DNA from: JAICUY01 sp963716585
GTDB lineage: Bacteria > Chloroflexota > Limnocylindria > QHBO01
Assembly (NCBI GenBank): GCA_963716585.1
Contig: CAVQTN010000002.1
Location: 744,001 to 808,000 of the forward strand
Length of the DNA stretch: 64,000 nucleotides
Reading direction: 5' to 3'
Below are positions 14,039 through 23,831 of this stretch, in pieces. Made by a program: the position numbers and the translations under genes. The notes beneath the pieces were generated by a model. It saw only the letters and a program-made list of their open reading frames with translations. It ran no database searches and had not been told where the DNA came from. Within the stretch, counting starts at the first letter, position 1; each line of letters opens with the position of its first letter.

Positions 14039-16212
14039 TTAGGGGACGACCAGGCGCACCGGGTTGCCCCGGATGTTGACCTCCCAGGTGGTGGTGTCGT
14101 TGCCGCCGGCCACCTCGTACTCGATCTTCCACCAGCCGGCCTCCGTCTCGCCGCTCGGCGTCAGGCCGCCGGAGCCGTACGAGGACGGCAGCTTGACGCT
14201 GATGGTCAGCACCGAGTTGTCGAACGAGCTGCCGCCTGAGCTGTGGGTCTGGATCTGTGTCCGGCCGGTCGCCGAGCACGCGTCGCTGACCGCCCGGCAC
14301 TGGGCGTCCGCGCTGTAGTCGAAGGTGGCGTAGTTGTAGGCATTGCCATCCGGCGACAGGATGCGCAGGTAGGCGTCGCCGGACACGTCACCGGGGTCGA
14401 ACAGGGTGATGTCCATGGTCTTGCCGGCGTGCGCCGCCTCGACCTGGGCGAGGTAGAAGCGCTGCGTCCCGGCCTTCAGGTTGGTGTAGGCCGCCATGCG
14501 GCCGCCGCCGTAGACCTTGCCGGACGAGACCTGGATCGAGAACAGGTTCTCGGCGGCGATGGTGTTGTTGGCCGGATCGCTGGTGTTGACGTTGAGCCGG
14601 TACTTCCCGGCCGCCAGGCCGCCTCCCAGCCCGTACCAGCCATTGTGGTATGGGTTGGCCGCGCAGTTGGAGCTGCCATTGGCCGTGGTTTGCTGCGGAG
14701 ACCCGAGAACGCCACTCTGATCGGTCTGGTTCTCGCCGGCGAATGTGGCGCCCGAATCGGCGACCAGGGTGTCGTCGGCGGGGTTGTACTCGGTGCCGTT
14801 CATGTTGTACAGCCGATAGCGCGTGGTCACCGGCCCGTACCCGTTCCCGCCCGGCGGGTTCGGCCGTCCGGTCCAGTGGTCGCCGGCGCCGTACCAGCCG
14901 CCGAAGCTGGTCTGGCCGGTGCCGCAGAACGTGGCGTCGTACAGCGACACGCGCGCGCCGCCGTTGGCCTCCACGGTGTAGTTGTAGCCGCCGCTGTCAT
15001 AGTCGGGGTTGGCGGTCGCGCTGCCGCCGTCGTAGTAGGCCGGCGAGTAGCGGTCGCCGTTCTGCCGGACGCCGCCCTTCGTGAACACGGCGCCCCAGAA
15101 GCCCTGGCTGCACGACGTCCGCGGCGGCGTCAGGGTGCACAGCGGGCCGCTCGGTCCGGAGACCTCCTGGGTCACGTCGCTGACCGGGATCTGGTAGTAG
15201 ACCTTGACGGTCATGAAGTCGACCGACCACGTGTCGGCGGCGCCGCAGTTGCTTCCGGGGTCGATGGCATCCAGGCGCAGGCGGAAGTTCGCATTGCTGA
15301 AATCGCCGGACGCCCACGACGCACCCCACAGGTCGGACGGTCCACCCAGGGTGTAGGTGGTGTACGAGCCGTCGACGTCGGCCGCGGTCGTCTGCTGGGC
15401 AGTGTAGGTCCCGCCCGAGCGCAGCTCCACGCCCACCTGGCACTTGCTGTTGGTCGACTTGGCGCTCAGCTTGACTTCGATCCCGCGGATCGTATAGCCG
15501 GCCGGGACGGACAGGTTGAAGTTCTTGAAGACCGACTGCGCGTCCTTCGCGCCGGTCGCGGCCGCGCCGCCGCTGGCGAACGCACCGCTGGCGCCAGACC
15601 AGGCGCCGCCGCTGTCGACGGCCGATGGAAACTGGTCCGGGGTGTTGTCGGTCGTTCCGCCGCTGATTTTCAGGAAGTCGCCGACGCCGTAGTAGTTCTG
15701 CGGGCTGCCCATCGGCACCGGAAGGACATAGTCCGCCTCCGCCTTGCGGGTGATGCTGACGGTGTCCATGCCGATGAGGCCCAGGAAGAAGGTCTTGACC
15801 GGGGCCTGGACCCACACGTCCAGCCGCCGCGGGACGCTCGGGTCGCGCAGCGGGGTGATCGTGACCCCGCCGCCGGCCGTGTAGCCGTTCTTGGTCGCCT
15901 CCTGGGCCGCCGTCAGGTAGGCGCCCGGCACGTCGGCCGGCAGGTGGACGACACCGGCCAGCGCCGCAGCATCAGCCGCGCGCTGAATGCGGAGGGTGTT
16001 GCTCCACAGCCAGCCGAGGTCGACCACCAGGGCAGACGCCAGGAGCAGGATGGTGAGCATGCCGGCGAAGATGAGCAGCACCTGCCCCGCGGCGCCTGCC
16101 GCGGCTTGTTGGGGAGCGGGCGCTCGGTGCCGGATGCGTCCGGGGTCTGGCCGCCGCTCGCATCGGCCGGGGAACGCTGCAGGATCGCTGCGATCAGGTG
16201 TCGCATGGCCAT
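14039..16212 (-). CDS. Long TadG-like pilus protein with large extracellular region, frame-broken near its N-terminus
   Basis: About 723 residues. A cytoplasmic leader (MAMRHLIAAILQRS and on to KPRQAPRG) is in one frame; the membrane segment QVLLIFAGMLTILLLASALV and everything after it is in another. Adding one G to the GGGG run near 16095 joins them as APRGQVLLIF, the usual G/Q cleavage motif of TadE/G pseudopilins. The ORF alone would start at GTG 16081. The rest (residues 80-720) is secreted, rich in Gly, Ser, Thr and Tyr. It includes a C-terminal stretch like a pre-peptidase or beta-sandwich domain (FYLAQVEAAHAGKTMDITLF). Six or more Cys suggest disulfides. Possibly a pilus-tip or shaft adhesin. 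Confidence 0.75.
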
Positions 16213-16217
16213 GAGCC

Positions 16218-16832
16218 TCACTGGTTCGTCGGATTGATCGACATGACGGTCCGGTCGCTCATGCTGATGGTCGCCCAGCCGAAGAGGATCCGGAGCGGGG
16301 TCTGAAGGTCGTAGGTGTAGGTCAGGCTGATGCCGATGGACCTGTTCGTGCCGTCGCGGCGACCGCACGCGAGGAAGGTCTGCGGCGCGACGGCCTTGAA
16401 GTCGAGGGCCTTGCCGTCGACCACGGGGCCACCACCGGCGGCGTAGACGTACTTGTTGGTCAGGCCGGTCGGTGTGGCGTTCACTTCGTAGATCTGGATC
16501 TCGCCGATACGATTCAGCGCGACCCGCGATCCGTTGCTGGCCAGGACGCGCTCCACCGCGGCAATGATGGCGGGGTCGACGTTGGCGGCGTTGGGGCTCT
16601 GCCCGGCACCGCAGCCGAACGTGCCGCCGCCGTTGGCCAGCGCCGCTCCGGCGCGTGCGCCTTCGCGCGTGGCGTACTCGAGGGTCAGGTGATGGTCGAA
16701 GACAAAGCCGAACTCCAGCGTGCCGAGCACGATGGTCAGCAGCAGCGGCAGGATGACCGCCGTCTCGACCAGTGCCTGGCCGCGTCGCGACGCGCGACGG
16801 AAGGTGGACCAGGCGCTACCGAGCCGGCTCAC
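16218..16832 (-). CDS. TadE-family pseudopilin
   Basis: 204 residues. A short basic leader ends RRGQALVETAVILPLLLTIV, the pseudopilin motif with Gly before the cleavage point, Gln after it and Glu at position +5. The first helix is followed by FGFVFDHHLTLEYATREGAR, typical of TadE. The remaining 150 residues are extracellular with two Cys pairs possible (FGCGAG, LACGRR). TadE-like minor pilins are processed by the prepilin peptidase and help assemble or tether Flp fibres. It overlaps the next pseudopilin gene by 4 bases (ATGA) and is 5 bases from the long TadG-like gene. Confidence 0.88.
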   Translation of the reverse strand: MSRLGSAWSTFRRASRRGQALVETAVILPLLLTIVLGTLEFGFVFDHHLTLEYATREGARAGAALANGGGTFGCGAGQSPNAANVDPAIIAAVERVLASNGSRVALNRIGEIQIYEVNATPTGLTNKYVYAAGGGPVVDGKALDFKAVAPQTFLACGRRDGTNRSIGISLTYTYDLQTPLRILFGWATISMSDRTVMSINPTNQ

Positions 16833-17425
16833 AGCGTCGGCTCCATGCGCATGCTGTTGCTGCGCGTGATGGTCACGCCCGACGCCGGAAGCCGCACCAT
16901 GCCCGGGACCGGCGTGATCCAGCCGTGCTGATAGGAGATCGAGACGCCGATCTGGTCGAGCTGCGTGTGGGTCCCGCCGCAGCCGGCGAGGTACGTGCAG
17001 CGGCTGCTCTCGGGGTACGCGGTGGAGCTGGCGCTGTAGGGCACCGTCACGGTCGTGCCATCCGCAAGCGTGCAGCTGGTCGTTCCGCTGCGGCTGTAGA
17101 CGTTGGCAGCCTTCTCGACACCGTTGGGGCTGGCCCAGTAGACGCGGACCTGCTGGATGCTGGTCTTGTCACTGGGAGAGCCGAGGTCCTTCTCGACGGC
17201 CCGCAGGATGATGCAGTCGGCGCCGGCACCGCTGCCCGCTTCCGCGGCCAGCAGAGCCGCATCACGGCTGGCGTAGTTGACGTTGAGCTGCACGCTGAAC
17301 GCCACCGCGAACTCGATCAGCCCCACGACGAGCATGAGGAAGATGGGCGCGATCAGCGCGAACTCGACCAGCGATTGGCCATGTTCCCGGTCGGGGCGGT
17401 TACGCCCGAGGCGACTCCAAGTCAT
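16829..17425 (-). CDS. TadE-family pseudopilin
   Basis: 198 residues. Leader MTWSRLGRNRPDREH, then GQSLVEFALIAPIFLMLVV, a standard class III signal with Glu at +5. After the helix comes NVNYASRDAALLAAEAGSG. The extracellular part has several Cys (ADCIILRA, TSCTLADG, RCTYLAGCGG). The gene is the first of a three-gene run ending with the long TadG-like gene. The upstream gap (17426-17801) holds no gene, and its promoter is not obvious. Confidence 0.87.
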   Translation of the reverse strand: MTWSRLGRNRPDREHGQSLVEFALIAPIFLMLVVGLIEFAVAFSVQLNVNYASRDAALLAAEAGSGAGADCIILRAVEKDLGSPSDKTSIQQVRVYWASPNGVEKAANVYSRSGTTSCTLADGTTVTVPYSASSTAYPESSRCTYLAGCGGTHTQLDQIGVSISYQHGWITPVPGMVRLPASGVTITRSNSMRMEPTL

Positions 17426-17801
17426 GAGCGGACAATGCCGCGTTAGTAGCCCCGTCGCTACGGTACGTTAGGGGTACGGGTCCCGGTTCTTTGGCCGCGA
17501 ATCCGCCTCGGCCGGTGCGAATTGGCACCGAGCGGCGCGGGACAGGACTGTGGGGGTACTTCTGGCAGAGATTCGGTCGACCGTGCGCTCCCCGCCCGGG
17601 GCTTCAGCTGCCGCGCCGCGCCACTTTGGAGCTTAGGCATTGTCGGCCAGCGAAGCCCCTGCGGATGGCCGTGTGCCGTCAATCGACGGCCCCTCGGAGC
17701 CGAACCCTATGGCCCAACGGCCGAAACGGGCGGCTGATCGTGGCAAGACAAGGTATCGGCCGAATCCCGGCCACGGGACGGCAGCAGTCCGGGCAAGAAG
17801 A

Positions 17802-17831
17802 GGGACGCGCCGTGCTCTGACGGCGCGTCCC
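17802..17831 (-). terminator. Terminator of the pilus operon
   Basis: A perfect 12-bp stem, GGGACGCGCCGT (17802-17813) with ACGGCGCGTCCC (17820-17831), loop of six bases. On the minus strand it is followed by CTCTTCTT. It lies 24 bases past the stop of the TadG gene. The stretch 17426-17801 beyond it contains nothing I can assign. Confidence 0.85.
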
Positions 17832-17854
17832 CAGGTCCCGGCGATCTATTGGGG

Positions 17855-18948
17855 CTACCGAACGAGCTGAATCCCCAAGTTCTGCGGCACGCCGGTCGTT
17901 GTCGGCGTGGAGCTTACGGGCCCGGTGAAGAAGGCCTTTCGCCAGACGCCCTCGATGTTCTTGCCACCAGAGCAGCCAGTGATCTGGAATCCGGCGAAGC
18001 CAACGATGTGGTACCAACCGTTCGCGCCGTTACTGCCGGCGGTGTCCCAGATGGGGACCGTGACGGTGATCTCGTTGTCGATGTAGTAGTCGCAGTCCGC
18101 ACTCGCCTTGTTGCCCGGCAAACTGCCGATCTTGTCGGCGCTGCCTGGCAGGCCAACCTGGGTGCAGCATCCATAGCTGTTGGAGGGTGGGCCGATCTCG
18201 CCCTGCAGGAACGGCTTCGACTCGGCACAGCCGTCGTTGATCATGCCCAGCCCGAAGCCCGTGCACTTGCCCGCCGCTCCGAACTTCAACCAACCGAAGC
18301 CGCCTGGCACGTTCAGGTTGCCCGGGGTCAGGTGCTTGGGGTAGCACGGATCGGACGGGTCCGTGCTGATCGGGCCTGAGCAGAAGGGATAGGTCTGGAA
18401 AAACGCGAGCGAGATCCCAACGGGAAAGAGCGTGCCCGGTGGCGGCCCGGCGGTCGAGTACCCGCCCTTTGCGGTGGCGTCCGCCCCCGCCGTCCATTTG
18501 GCGATCCCGAAGACACCCAGGAAGAACGGTTTGAAGTCACGCGTCGAGTGCACCTTGACGCCGGTCGCGCCAGTCGGGATCGTTCCACTGCCCACGAACG
18601 TCAGAACGCGCCGTTGTCGCTCACGTACCGCGGGCCATCCGGCGAGCCGAAGGTGGCTGGCGCGCCGCCGTTGGCGGCAATCGCGTTTTTGATGGCGTCC
18701 TTCACATTGAGGTCCGTTCCGTTCACGTAAACGCCGCCATTGTTCGTCTCGTCGATGTACTCGGCCATGATCCGGGCGCCGGCCATGGCTGCGAAATCCG
18801 ATGCGTTCTGCGACGCACGCCGCTGGGCGAGCCCATTGCCCCCGTCGACCGCCAGCCCGACCGCGAACAGGATGAGCGTGAGACTGAGCGCGAATACCAC
18901 GATGATCTGACCCCGTGGGGTCCTCTCGGGGGATGAAGGATTGAGCAT
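17855..18948 (-). CDS. TadG-like pilus assembly protein, frame-broken
   Basis: About 364 residues when rejoined. Start ATG at 18948: MLNPSSPERTPRGQIIVVFA, then LSLTLILFAVGLAVDGGNGL and AQRRASQNASDFAAMAGARI. This is the TadG/DUF2134 signature, in which the helix is followed by a region resembling a VWA-like fold. The first frame stops after YVSDNGAF; the next frame resumes VGSGTIPTGATGVKV and TRDFKPFFLGVFGIAKW. Inserting one C near 18603 gives NGAFLTFVGSGTIP, so a single base is missing. The secreted part is Cys-rich (YPFCSG, GCCTQVG). It is the last gene of the main tad operon before a strong terminator. Confidence 0.82.
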
Positions 18949-18962
18949 GTCCGGATGAACTC

Positions 18963-19511
18963 CTAGTTGATGACCATCGTCGCCGAAGCCGCCGACGTGA
19001 TTGACGGGAACATCTGACCGATGAATGGGGTGATGGGCGTGTACGCGAGCACGACCCTCACCGAGATGACGTGGCCGATGTCCTGGGGAAAGGTGCATGT
19101 CTTTGGTGGGCTGGTCCACGCTCCGGTGGGTCCAGTGGTCGCGTCACAGCTGACGTGCAGGTTCGCAAGGGTGATGGTGCCGGTGCCGACCATCATTCGG
19201 TTGGCGGCGCCGAGAATATCGGTCCGCAACTCGCTCAGGTTGGCCCGACAAACCGGACCGCCCGCGGCATTGCACGCGGGATCGGTCGTTGTCGTGTGGC
19301 CCACCCAATAGGCCTCCACCGCCCCAAGGCGGGCGCCTTCCCGCGCGGCCTGCGACAGACTGCTGTTGAGATACACGAACCGCGCCATGTCGACGACGCC
19401 GAAGAGCATGAAGAGGAAGACGGGAATGATCAAAGCAAACTCGACCAGCGCCTGACCCGAAATTGATCGAGGGTTTGCGCGACGCAGATGAGGGGCCACC
19501 CGCTTGCCCAC
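18963..19511 (-). CDS. TadE-family pseudopilin
   Basis: 182 residues from GTG 19511. The leader ends SISGQALVEFALIIPVFLFM, with the G/Q cleavage point and Glu at +5. Next come DMARFVYLNSSLSQAAREGA and an extracellular part with paired Cys (DPACNAAGGPVCRA, then VSCDATTG and PKTCTFPQ). The start codon shares one base with the stop codon of the PKD-bearing gene once that gene is reconstructed, which supports both the start and the reconstruction. Role as for other TadE minor pilins. Confidence 0.88.
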   Translation of the reverse strand: MGKRVAPHLRRANPRSISGQALVEFALIIPVFLFMLFGVVDMARFVYLNSSLSQAAREGARLGAVEAYWVGHTTTTDPACNAAGGPVCRANLSELRTDILGAANRMMVGTGTITLANLHVSCDATTGPTGAWTSPPKTCTFPQDIGHVISVRVVLAYTPITPFIGQMFPSITSAASATMVIN

Positions 19512-20540
19512 TATGGGTTCTTCGTGATCGTGGTGCTGCCGCCGGCGTTCGTGACCTTCAACGTCACCGGATGGAGCTGTTGTTCCCGTAGGTCTGTGGA
19601 ATCGGATTAGGTGCGTTCGACTGAGTGCCGAGATCAGTGAAGGTCCACAGCCAATCGGTGATCGGACAATTCACCGGATCCGCAACCGACGAAGTGTCAA
19701 CATACGTGTACTTCGTGTTGCTGCCGTTGCCACTAGTCGTCCAACTAAAGTTTGCCGTCGGCTTGACACATGCGGGGGCACTCGCTGCTGGCACGGTTAC
19801 GGAGTGGACCTTGGTCCTGGCGCCAGCCTGGTTCGTGGTTTCGAGCGTGATCGTGTACGTCCCGGCGTTGAGGTAGGTGTAGTCATCGCCCAAGGCGCTC
19901 CCGACGCCGTCGTTGCCGTCCCCCCACGTCCAGTTGTAGCCGGAGATGGTGCAGACGCCGGTGTTGGGAGTTGACGCGGTGGATCCACGTGGATCGTCAA
20001 TCCAGTCGTGACGACGACGCTGAACTCAGGGACGGGAGGCGAACATGTTGTCCCGCCCCCACCACCGCCGCCGGTGCCGGCGGCATAGCCGAGCACTGTC
20101 GCCGTGGCAGTCGTCTTCATGACGAGGTTGTTGCTGAAGAACGAGTTTGCCAGCGGGGTGATGAAGTTGAACTTCTCGCTGACGGTGACCGTGATGGTGC
20201 TGCCCGGGCCTGCGGCGCCGGTGGCCAACGCGCAGTCGGCCAGGACGAGGCCTGTCGAATCCTTGCACTGGGTGGCCACCGTCAGGGCTGTCTCACCGGT
20301 CTGTCCCTGCGCGTCCGTCTCCTGCTTCGCCGCTCCCTGGATGCCGACGGTGTCGGTTGGGCTGAGGGCTCCGAACGCCGCGCCTTCGCGGGCGGCGTTG
20401 TTCACCTGGACATACGAGAAGTAGATGCGCCCGAAATCGACGGCGATGACGAGGAAGAGCGCGAACAACGGCAGGATGAGCGCGAACTCGACCATCGACT
20501 GGCCGAGTGATCGCTCGCCGCGACGCCAGGGCAACTTCAT
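19511..20540 (-). CDS. TadE pseudopilin fused to PKD-type domains, with two frame breaks
   Basis: About 343 residues once rejoined. Residues 1-165: basic leader, SLGQSMVEFALILPLFALF, a TadE-like body and SEKFNFITPLANSFFSNNLV, ending in a Gly-rich hinge (AAGTGGGGGGG). Beyond the hinge, one frame shift near 19988 leads to WTWGDGNDGVG, DDYTYLNAGTYTITLETTNQ and a second repeat ending YVDTSSVADPVNCPITDWLW, all PKD-like. A second shift near 19573 leads to VTLKVTNAGGSTTITKNP and a TAG at 19511-19513. Each break is fixed by adding one C. PKD folds are common in surface and adhesive proteins. The gene overlaps the kinase gene by 4 bases. Confidence 0.8.
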
Positions 20541-22185
20541 TGGGCTCGATACCTGTCGGTTTGAATAATTCGCATGCTAGGTGCGTGACCTTGCGAGGTA
20601 CCTTGCAGCGTCAACCATCGTGGCCGGTACCTCAACCGTGACGTTCGGATCAGTCGGGCGCGTCGGCGCCGCCGCTCGAAGACCTCACTGGCGGCGCCCC
20701 GAGCCTCCTGGATGGGCTCCGCAGGAGTCTCGAAAATGATCCTGGTCTCGCCGTCCGCCCCGCGCTCGAAGCGCAGTGAGCCGTCCATCGCGCGGATGAG
20801 CCCACTGGCGGCGTACAGCCCTACCCCGCTGCCATCCGGCGCCTCGGCACGCGCCGCGGGGGCGCGGTAGAACTGGTCGAACGCGTGGGCTGCGGTCTCG
20901 TCATCCATGCCTGCGCCACGATCGACGACTGTCACCCGGGCCCGCAGCTCGCCATTCGGAGCCCGGCGGGATCCGATCTCCACCGCGATGGGACTGCCCG
21001 GCGGTGAGTACTTGACGGCGTTGTCGAGGAGCGCCCACAGCACCTGCTCGATCCGATCGGCATCGGCGACGGCCAGGAACTCGGGGCCGTTGGTGCTCAC
21101 GCTGAATGGGCGATCCGCCCGAAGCGCGTGCCACGTGCGCTGGATGATCGGCTCCAGGCGGAAGACTTCCTGGCGCGGCTGCACCGCGCCGACCTCGAGG
21201 CGCGAGACCACCAGCAGCTGGCTGACCATGCGTCGCAGCCGATCCGCCTGGTAGGCGATCGTCTGCAGGTCCACGCGGGCGATGGCGTCCGTGTCGGGTT
21301 TCTCCTGGAGCTCCGCGGCCAGCGCGCCAATCGAGGTCAGCGGCGTCTGAAGGTCGTGGGTCACACCGCGCAGGAAATCGGTCTGCACCGCGGCCATGCG
21401 GTCCAGCTGGTCGGTCCGGGTGCGCAGCTCCGCATAGAGCATGGCGTGCTCGATGGCTGCGGCGGCATGCCCGCCCATCAGCTCGAGCAGGTTGATCTCC
21501 GTGTTCGAGGGTGCCGCGCGGCCCTCCCACGGCGAGAGGAGCAGCGCGCGCAGGCCGGAGTCCGCTGCGTCGACCGGGACGACCATGAACCGACCCCACG
21601 GTCCGTCGACGAGTCGCGGCCGACTGGGATCGTCACCGCTCGAGGCTGCCCAGAAGTGCAGCTCGGCAAGCTGCGCGGGCGCATCGAGCTCGCCGCCGTA
21701 GACCGCGGGCGCCAGCGCGGACTCGCTGGGTCCCAGCACCACGAGCATCCAGGTGGGATTGGCCGTCACGCTGCGGGCGGCCGCCACCGTGGCGCGCGCA
21801 ACCGTTTCGGCGTCGTCGGAGATCGGCGCCCTGCGCAGACGCTCCACGAGCTCCGCGAGCTGCCGGTTGCGCTCCTCGATGGTCGCGGTCAGCCGGCGCT
21901 GCGGGGTGCTCGCCGGGTCGTCGCCGTGGCCGGCCTCGGCATCGGGCGACAGGCCGCGCTCGGCGAGGTCCAGCAGGTCCCGGACTTCGTCGCCAATGGA
22001 ACGCGACGCAAAGAGGGTCACGACCCCTGCCCAGACGGCCGCGAAGCCGGCGACGATCAGGAACGAGGTGCCCCGGCCGAGGCCGTCGATGATGGGCTGG
22101 CCGACCAGCTCCAGGATGCCCAGCATGAAGAGCGGCGGCAACGCCACCAGAGCAGGAAGAGGAAGAGACGGGTGCCGCGGCTCAT
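20537..22185 (-). CDS. Sensor histidine kinase of the tad operon, frame break in its first helix
   Basis: About 549 residues. Starting at ATG 22185 (MSRGTRLFLFLLW) the frame must shift once near 22150 to reach VALPPLFMLGILELVG; otherwise a GTG at 22147 would start it. Two N-terminal helices are followed by a GAF-like sensor region (residues 90-230), a HisKA domain with the phospho-acceptor His in GVTHDLQTPLTSI, and an HATPase with LLDNAVKYSP, DRGAGMDDE and GSGVGLYAASGLI. It lies 7 bases after the OmpR-type regulator gene and overlaps the pseudopilin gene. The pair probably tunes pilus expression. The last 60 residues are Arg-rich and unlike the family. Confidence 0.86.
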
Positions 22186-22192
22186 GCCCGCG

Positions 22193-22906
22193 TCACCGAG
22201 CAGCGGCCAGGCCCGCGGAGGATGCCAGGCGGTAGCCGACGCCCCGATCGGTGATCAGGTAGCGGGGATGATCCGGATCGACCTCGAGCTTGCGACGCAG
22301 GCGCCTGACGCTGACCCACACGTAGGACGGATCGGCGCCGTCCGCATCGGACCAGACCCGGTCAAGCAGCGTCTCGGTGGCGACGGTGCGGTCCATGGAG
22401 CTCATGAGCACCTGCAGGAGTCGCGCTTCGGTGGGCGTCAGCTGGTGGTCGCCGACAGGCGTCGTGAGGGTGCGTCGCGCCAGGTCGATCTCCAGCTCGC
22501 CATCATCGATCGACAGCGTCGAGCGGCCCGCCGAGGTGCGACGCAGGATGCGCTGCACGCGGGCCACCAGCTCCTCGGGATTGAACGGCTTGGTGATGTA
22601 GTCCTCGGCGTAGTCCTCCAGCGCACGCACCTTCGACTCGTCGGCGTCGACGGCCGAGAGGACGATGATCGGCAGGTCGGCCATGCGCTTCACGCGCCGG
22701 CACAGCTCGAAGCCATCCATGCCGGGCATCATCAGGTCGACGATCAGGAGCGTCGGCCAGCTCTTCTCCAGGGTGCTCAACGCCCCCTGGCCGGAGGGAG
22801 CGGTGCGAACCTCGAAGCCCTCGCGCGTCAGGCGGCGCGCGAGGACCGAGAGGAGTGTGGCGTCGTCATCGACCAGCAGGACGCTGGGTCGAAGTGCCGG
22901 AAGCAC
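22193..22906 (-). CDS. OmpR-family response regulator in the tad operon
   Basis: 237 residues. Receiver domain 8-122: LLVDDDATLLSVLARRLTRE with the acidic pair, the phospho-acceptor Asp in LIVDLMMPGMDGFELC, the Ser in IIVLSAV, and the Lys in YITKPFNPEEL. The C-terminal winged helix (LTPTEARLLQVLMSSMDRTV, then DPSYVWVSVRRLRRKLE, then RGVGYRL) binds DNA as in KdpE or PhoB. The GTG start comes one base after the tadC stop (TGAGGTG), so the gene is translationally linked to the pilus machinery. Its likely partner is the kinase immediately downstream. Confidence 0.93.
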   Translation of the reverse strand: MLPALRPSVLLVDDDATLLSVLARRLTREGFEVRTAPSGQGALSTLEKSWPTLLIVDLMMPGMDGFELCRRVKRMADLPIIVLSAVDADESKVRALEDYAEDYITKPFNPEELVARVQRILRRTSAGRSTLSIDDGELEIDLARRTLTTPVGDHQLTPTEARLLQVLMSSMDRTVATETLLDRVWSDADGADPSYVWVSVRRLRRKLEVDPDHPRYLITDRGVGYRLASSAGLAAAR

Positions 22907-22907
22907 C

Positions 22908-23825
22908 TCAGAGGCCGGCCCCGCCGCCCATCACCGTCACCACGGCCGGGCCGAGGATCACGATGAAGATCGTCGGGAAGATGCAGCCGACCATGGGGAA
23001 GAGCATCTTGACCGGGGCCTTGGCGGCAGCCTCCTCGGCCCGCTGCCGCCGCTCGATGCGCAGCTGCTGCGACTGGATCTGGAGGACCTTGGCGATCGGC
23101 ACGCCGAGCTGTTCGGCCTGCACGATGGCGCCGATGAAGTTGCTGATCGGCTGGGCGTCGGCACGGTTCGCGACGTCGCGCAGCGCCTCGCGTCGGCTGC
23201 GGCCCATCCGAATCTCGGCCAGCGCCTGGCGGAACTCGTTGACGAGCGGCCCTTCCATCTTCTCGACGACCTTGGCCAGCGCCGCGTCGAAGCCCAGGCC
23301 GGCTTCGACCGAGATGGTCAGCAGGTCGAGCGCATCGGGCAGCTGAAGGATCATGGCCAGGCTGCGCGCCTTGATCTTGCGGCCCAGCCAGAACTCGGGG
23401 GCCATGAACCCGATGGGCAGGCCGACGAGGCCGAAGAACAGGCCGCCGGCCGGGCCGGCAATCAGCGACAGCAGGAGGAAGAACAGAATCGCGAAGACGA
23501 TGGCCACCAGGATCTTGACACCCATCCAGTCGGCGCCGCGCAGGCCGCCCGGATAGCCGGCCTTCTCCAGCTTGGCGTCCGTGCGGGCGATGATCCCGCC
23601 CTGGTCGCCGCGCCGACCGAACTTGGACAGGCGCTTGATGAGCGGCCGCAGGCTGCGCTCGTAGAACGGCTGCTGGAGCTCGTACTCCTCCAGCGACTTG
23701 GGTTGGACGACGAGCTGCTCCAGCCGCGTCTGGACGGCGTCCTTCGGCGGGCGCGCGGCGACACCATAGGTGATGAGCAGCACCGCCAGGGCGGCGATGA
23801 CGGCGATGAGGAGCTGTGGAGGCAT
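22908..23825 (-). CDS. tadC: Tad pilus inner-membrane platform protein TadC
   Basis: 305 residues. N-terminal helix, then a cytoplasmic region, two central helices (VAIVFAILFFLLLSLIAGPA) and the GspF/T2SSF domain: LPDALDLLTISVEAGLGFDA, AALAKVVEKMEGPL, QLGVPIAKVLQIQSQQLR and the terminal helix PMVGCIFPTIFIVILGPA. With TadB it forms the membrane base that the CpaF ATPase drives. The stop lies one base before the response-regulator start. Confidence 0.94.
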   Translation of the reverse strand: MPPQLLIAVIAALAVLLITYGVAARPPKDAVQTRLEQLVVQPKSLEEYELQQPFYERSLRPLIKRLSKFGRRGDQGGIIARTDAKLEKAGYPGGLRGADWMGVKILVAIVFAILFFLLLSLIAGPAGGLFFGLVGLPIGFMAPEFWLGRKIKARSLAMILQLPDALDLLTISVEAGLGFDAALAKVVEKMEGPLVNEFRQALAEIRMGRSRREALRDVANRADAQPISNFIGAIVQAEQLGVPIAKVLQIQSQQLRIERRQRAEEAAAKAPVKMLFPMVGCIFPTIFIVILGPAVVTVMGGGAGL

Positions 23826-23831
23826 GGCTGG

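Noticed and set aside
14039..22185. Programmed ribosomal frameshifting as the cause of the frame breaks
   Set aside because: The sites lack a common slippery sequence or downstream structure, and both +1 and -1 shifts are needed. Errors or phase variation explain them better.
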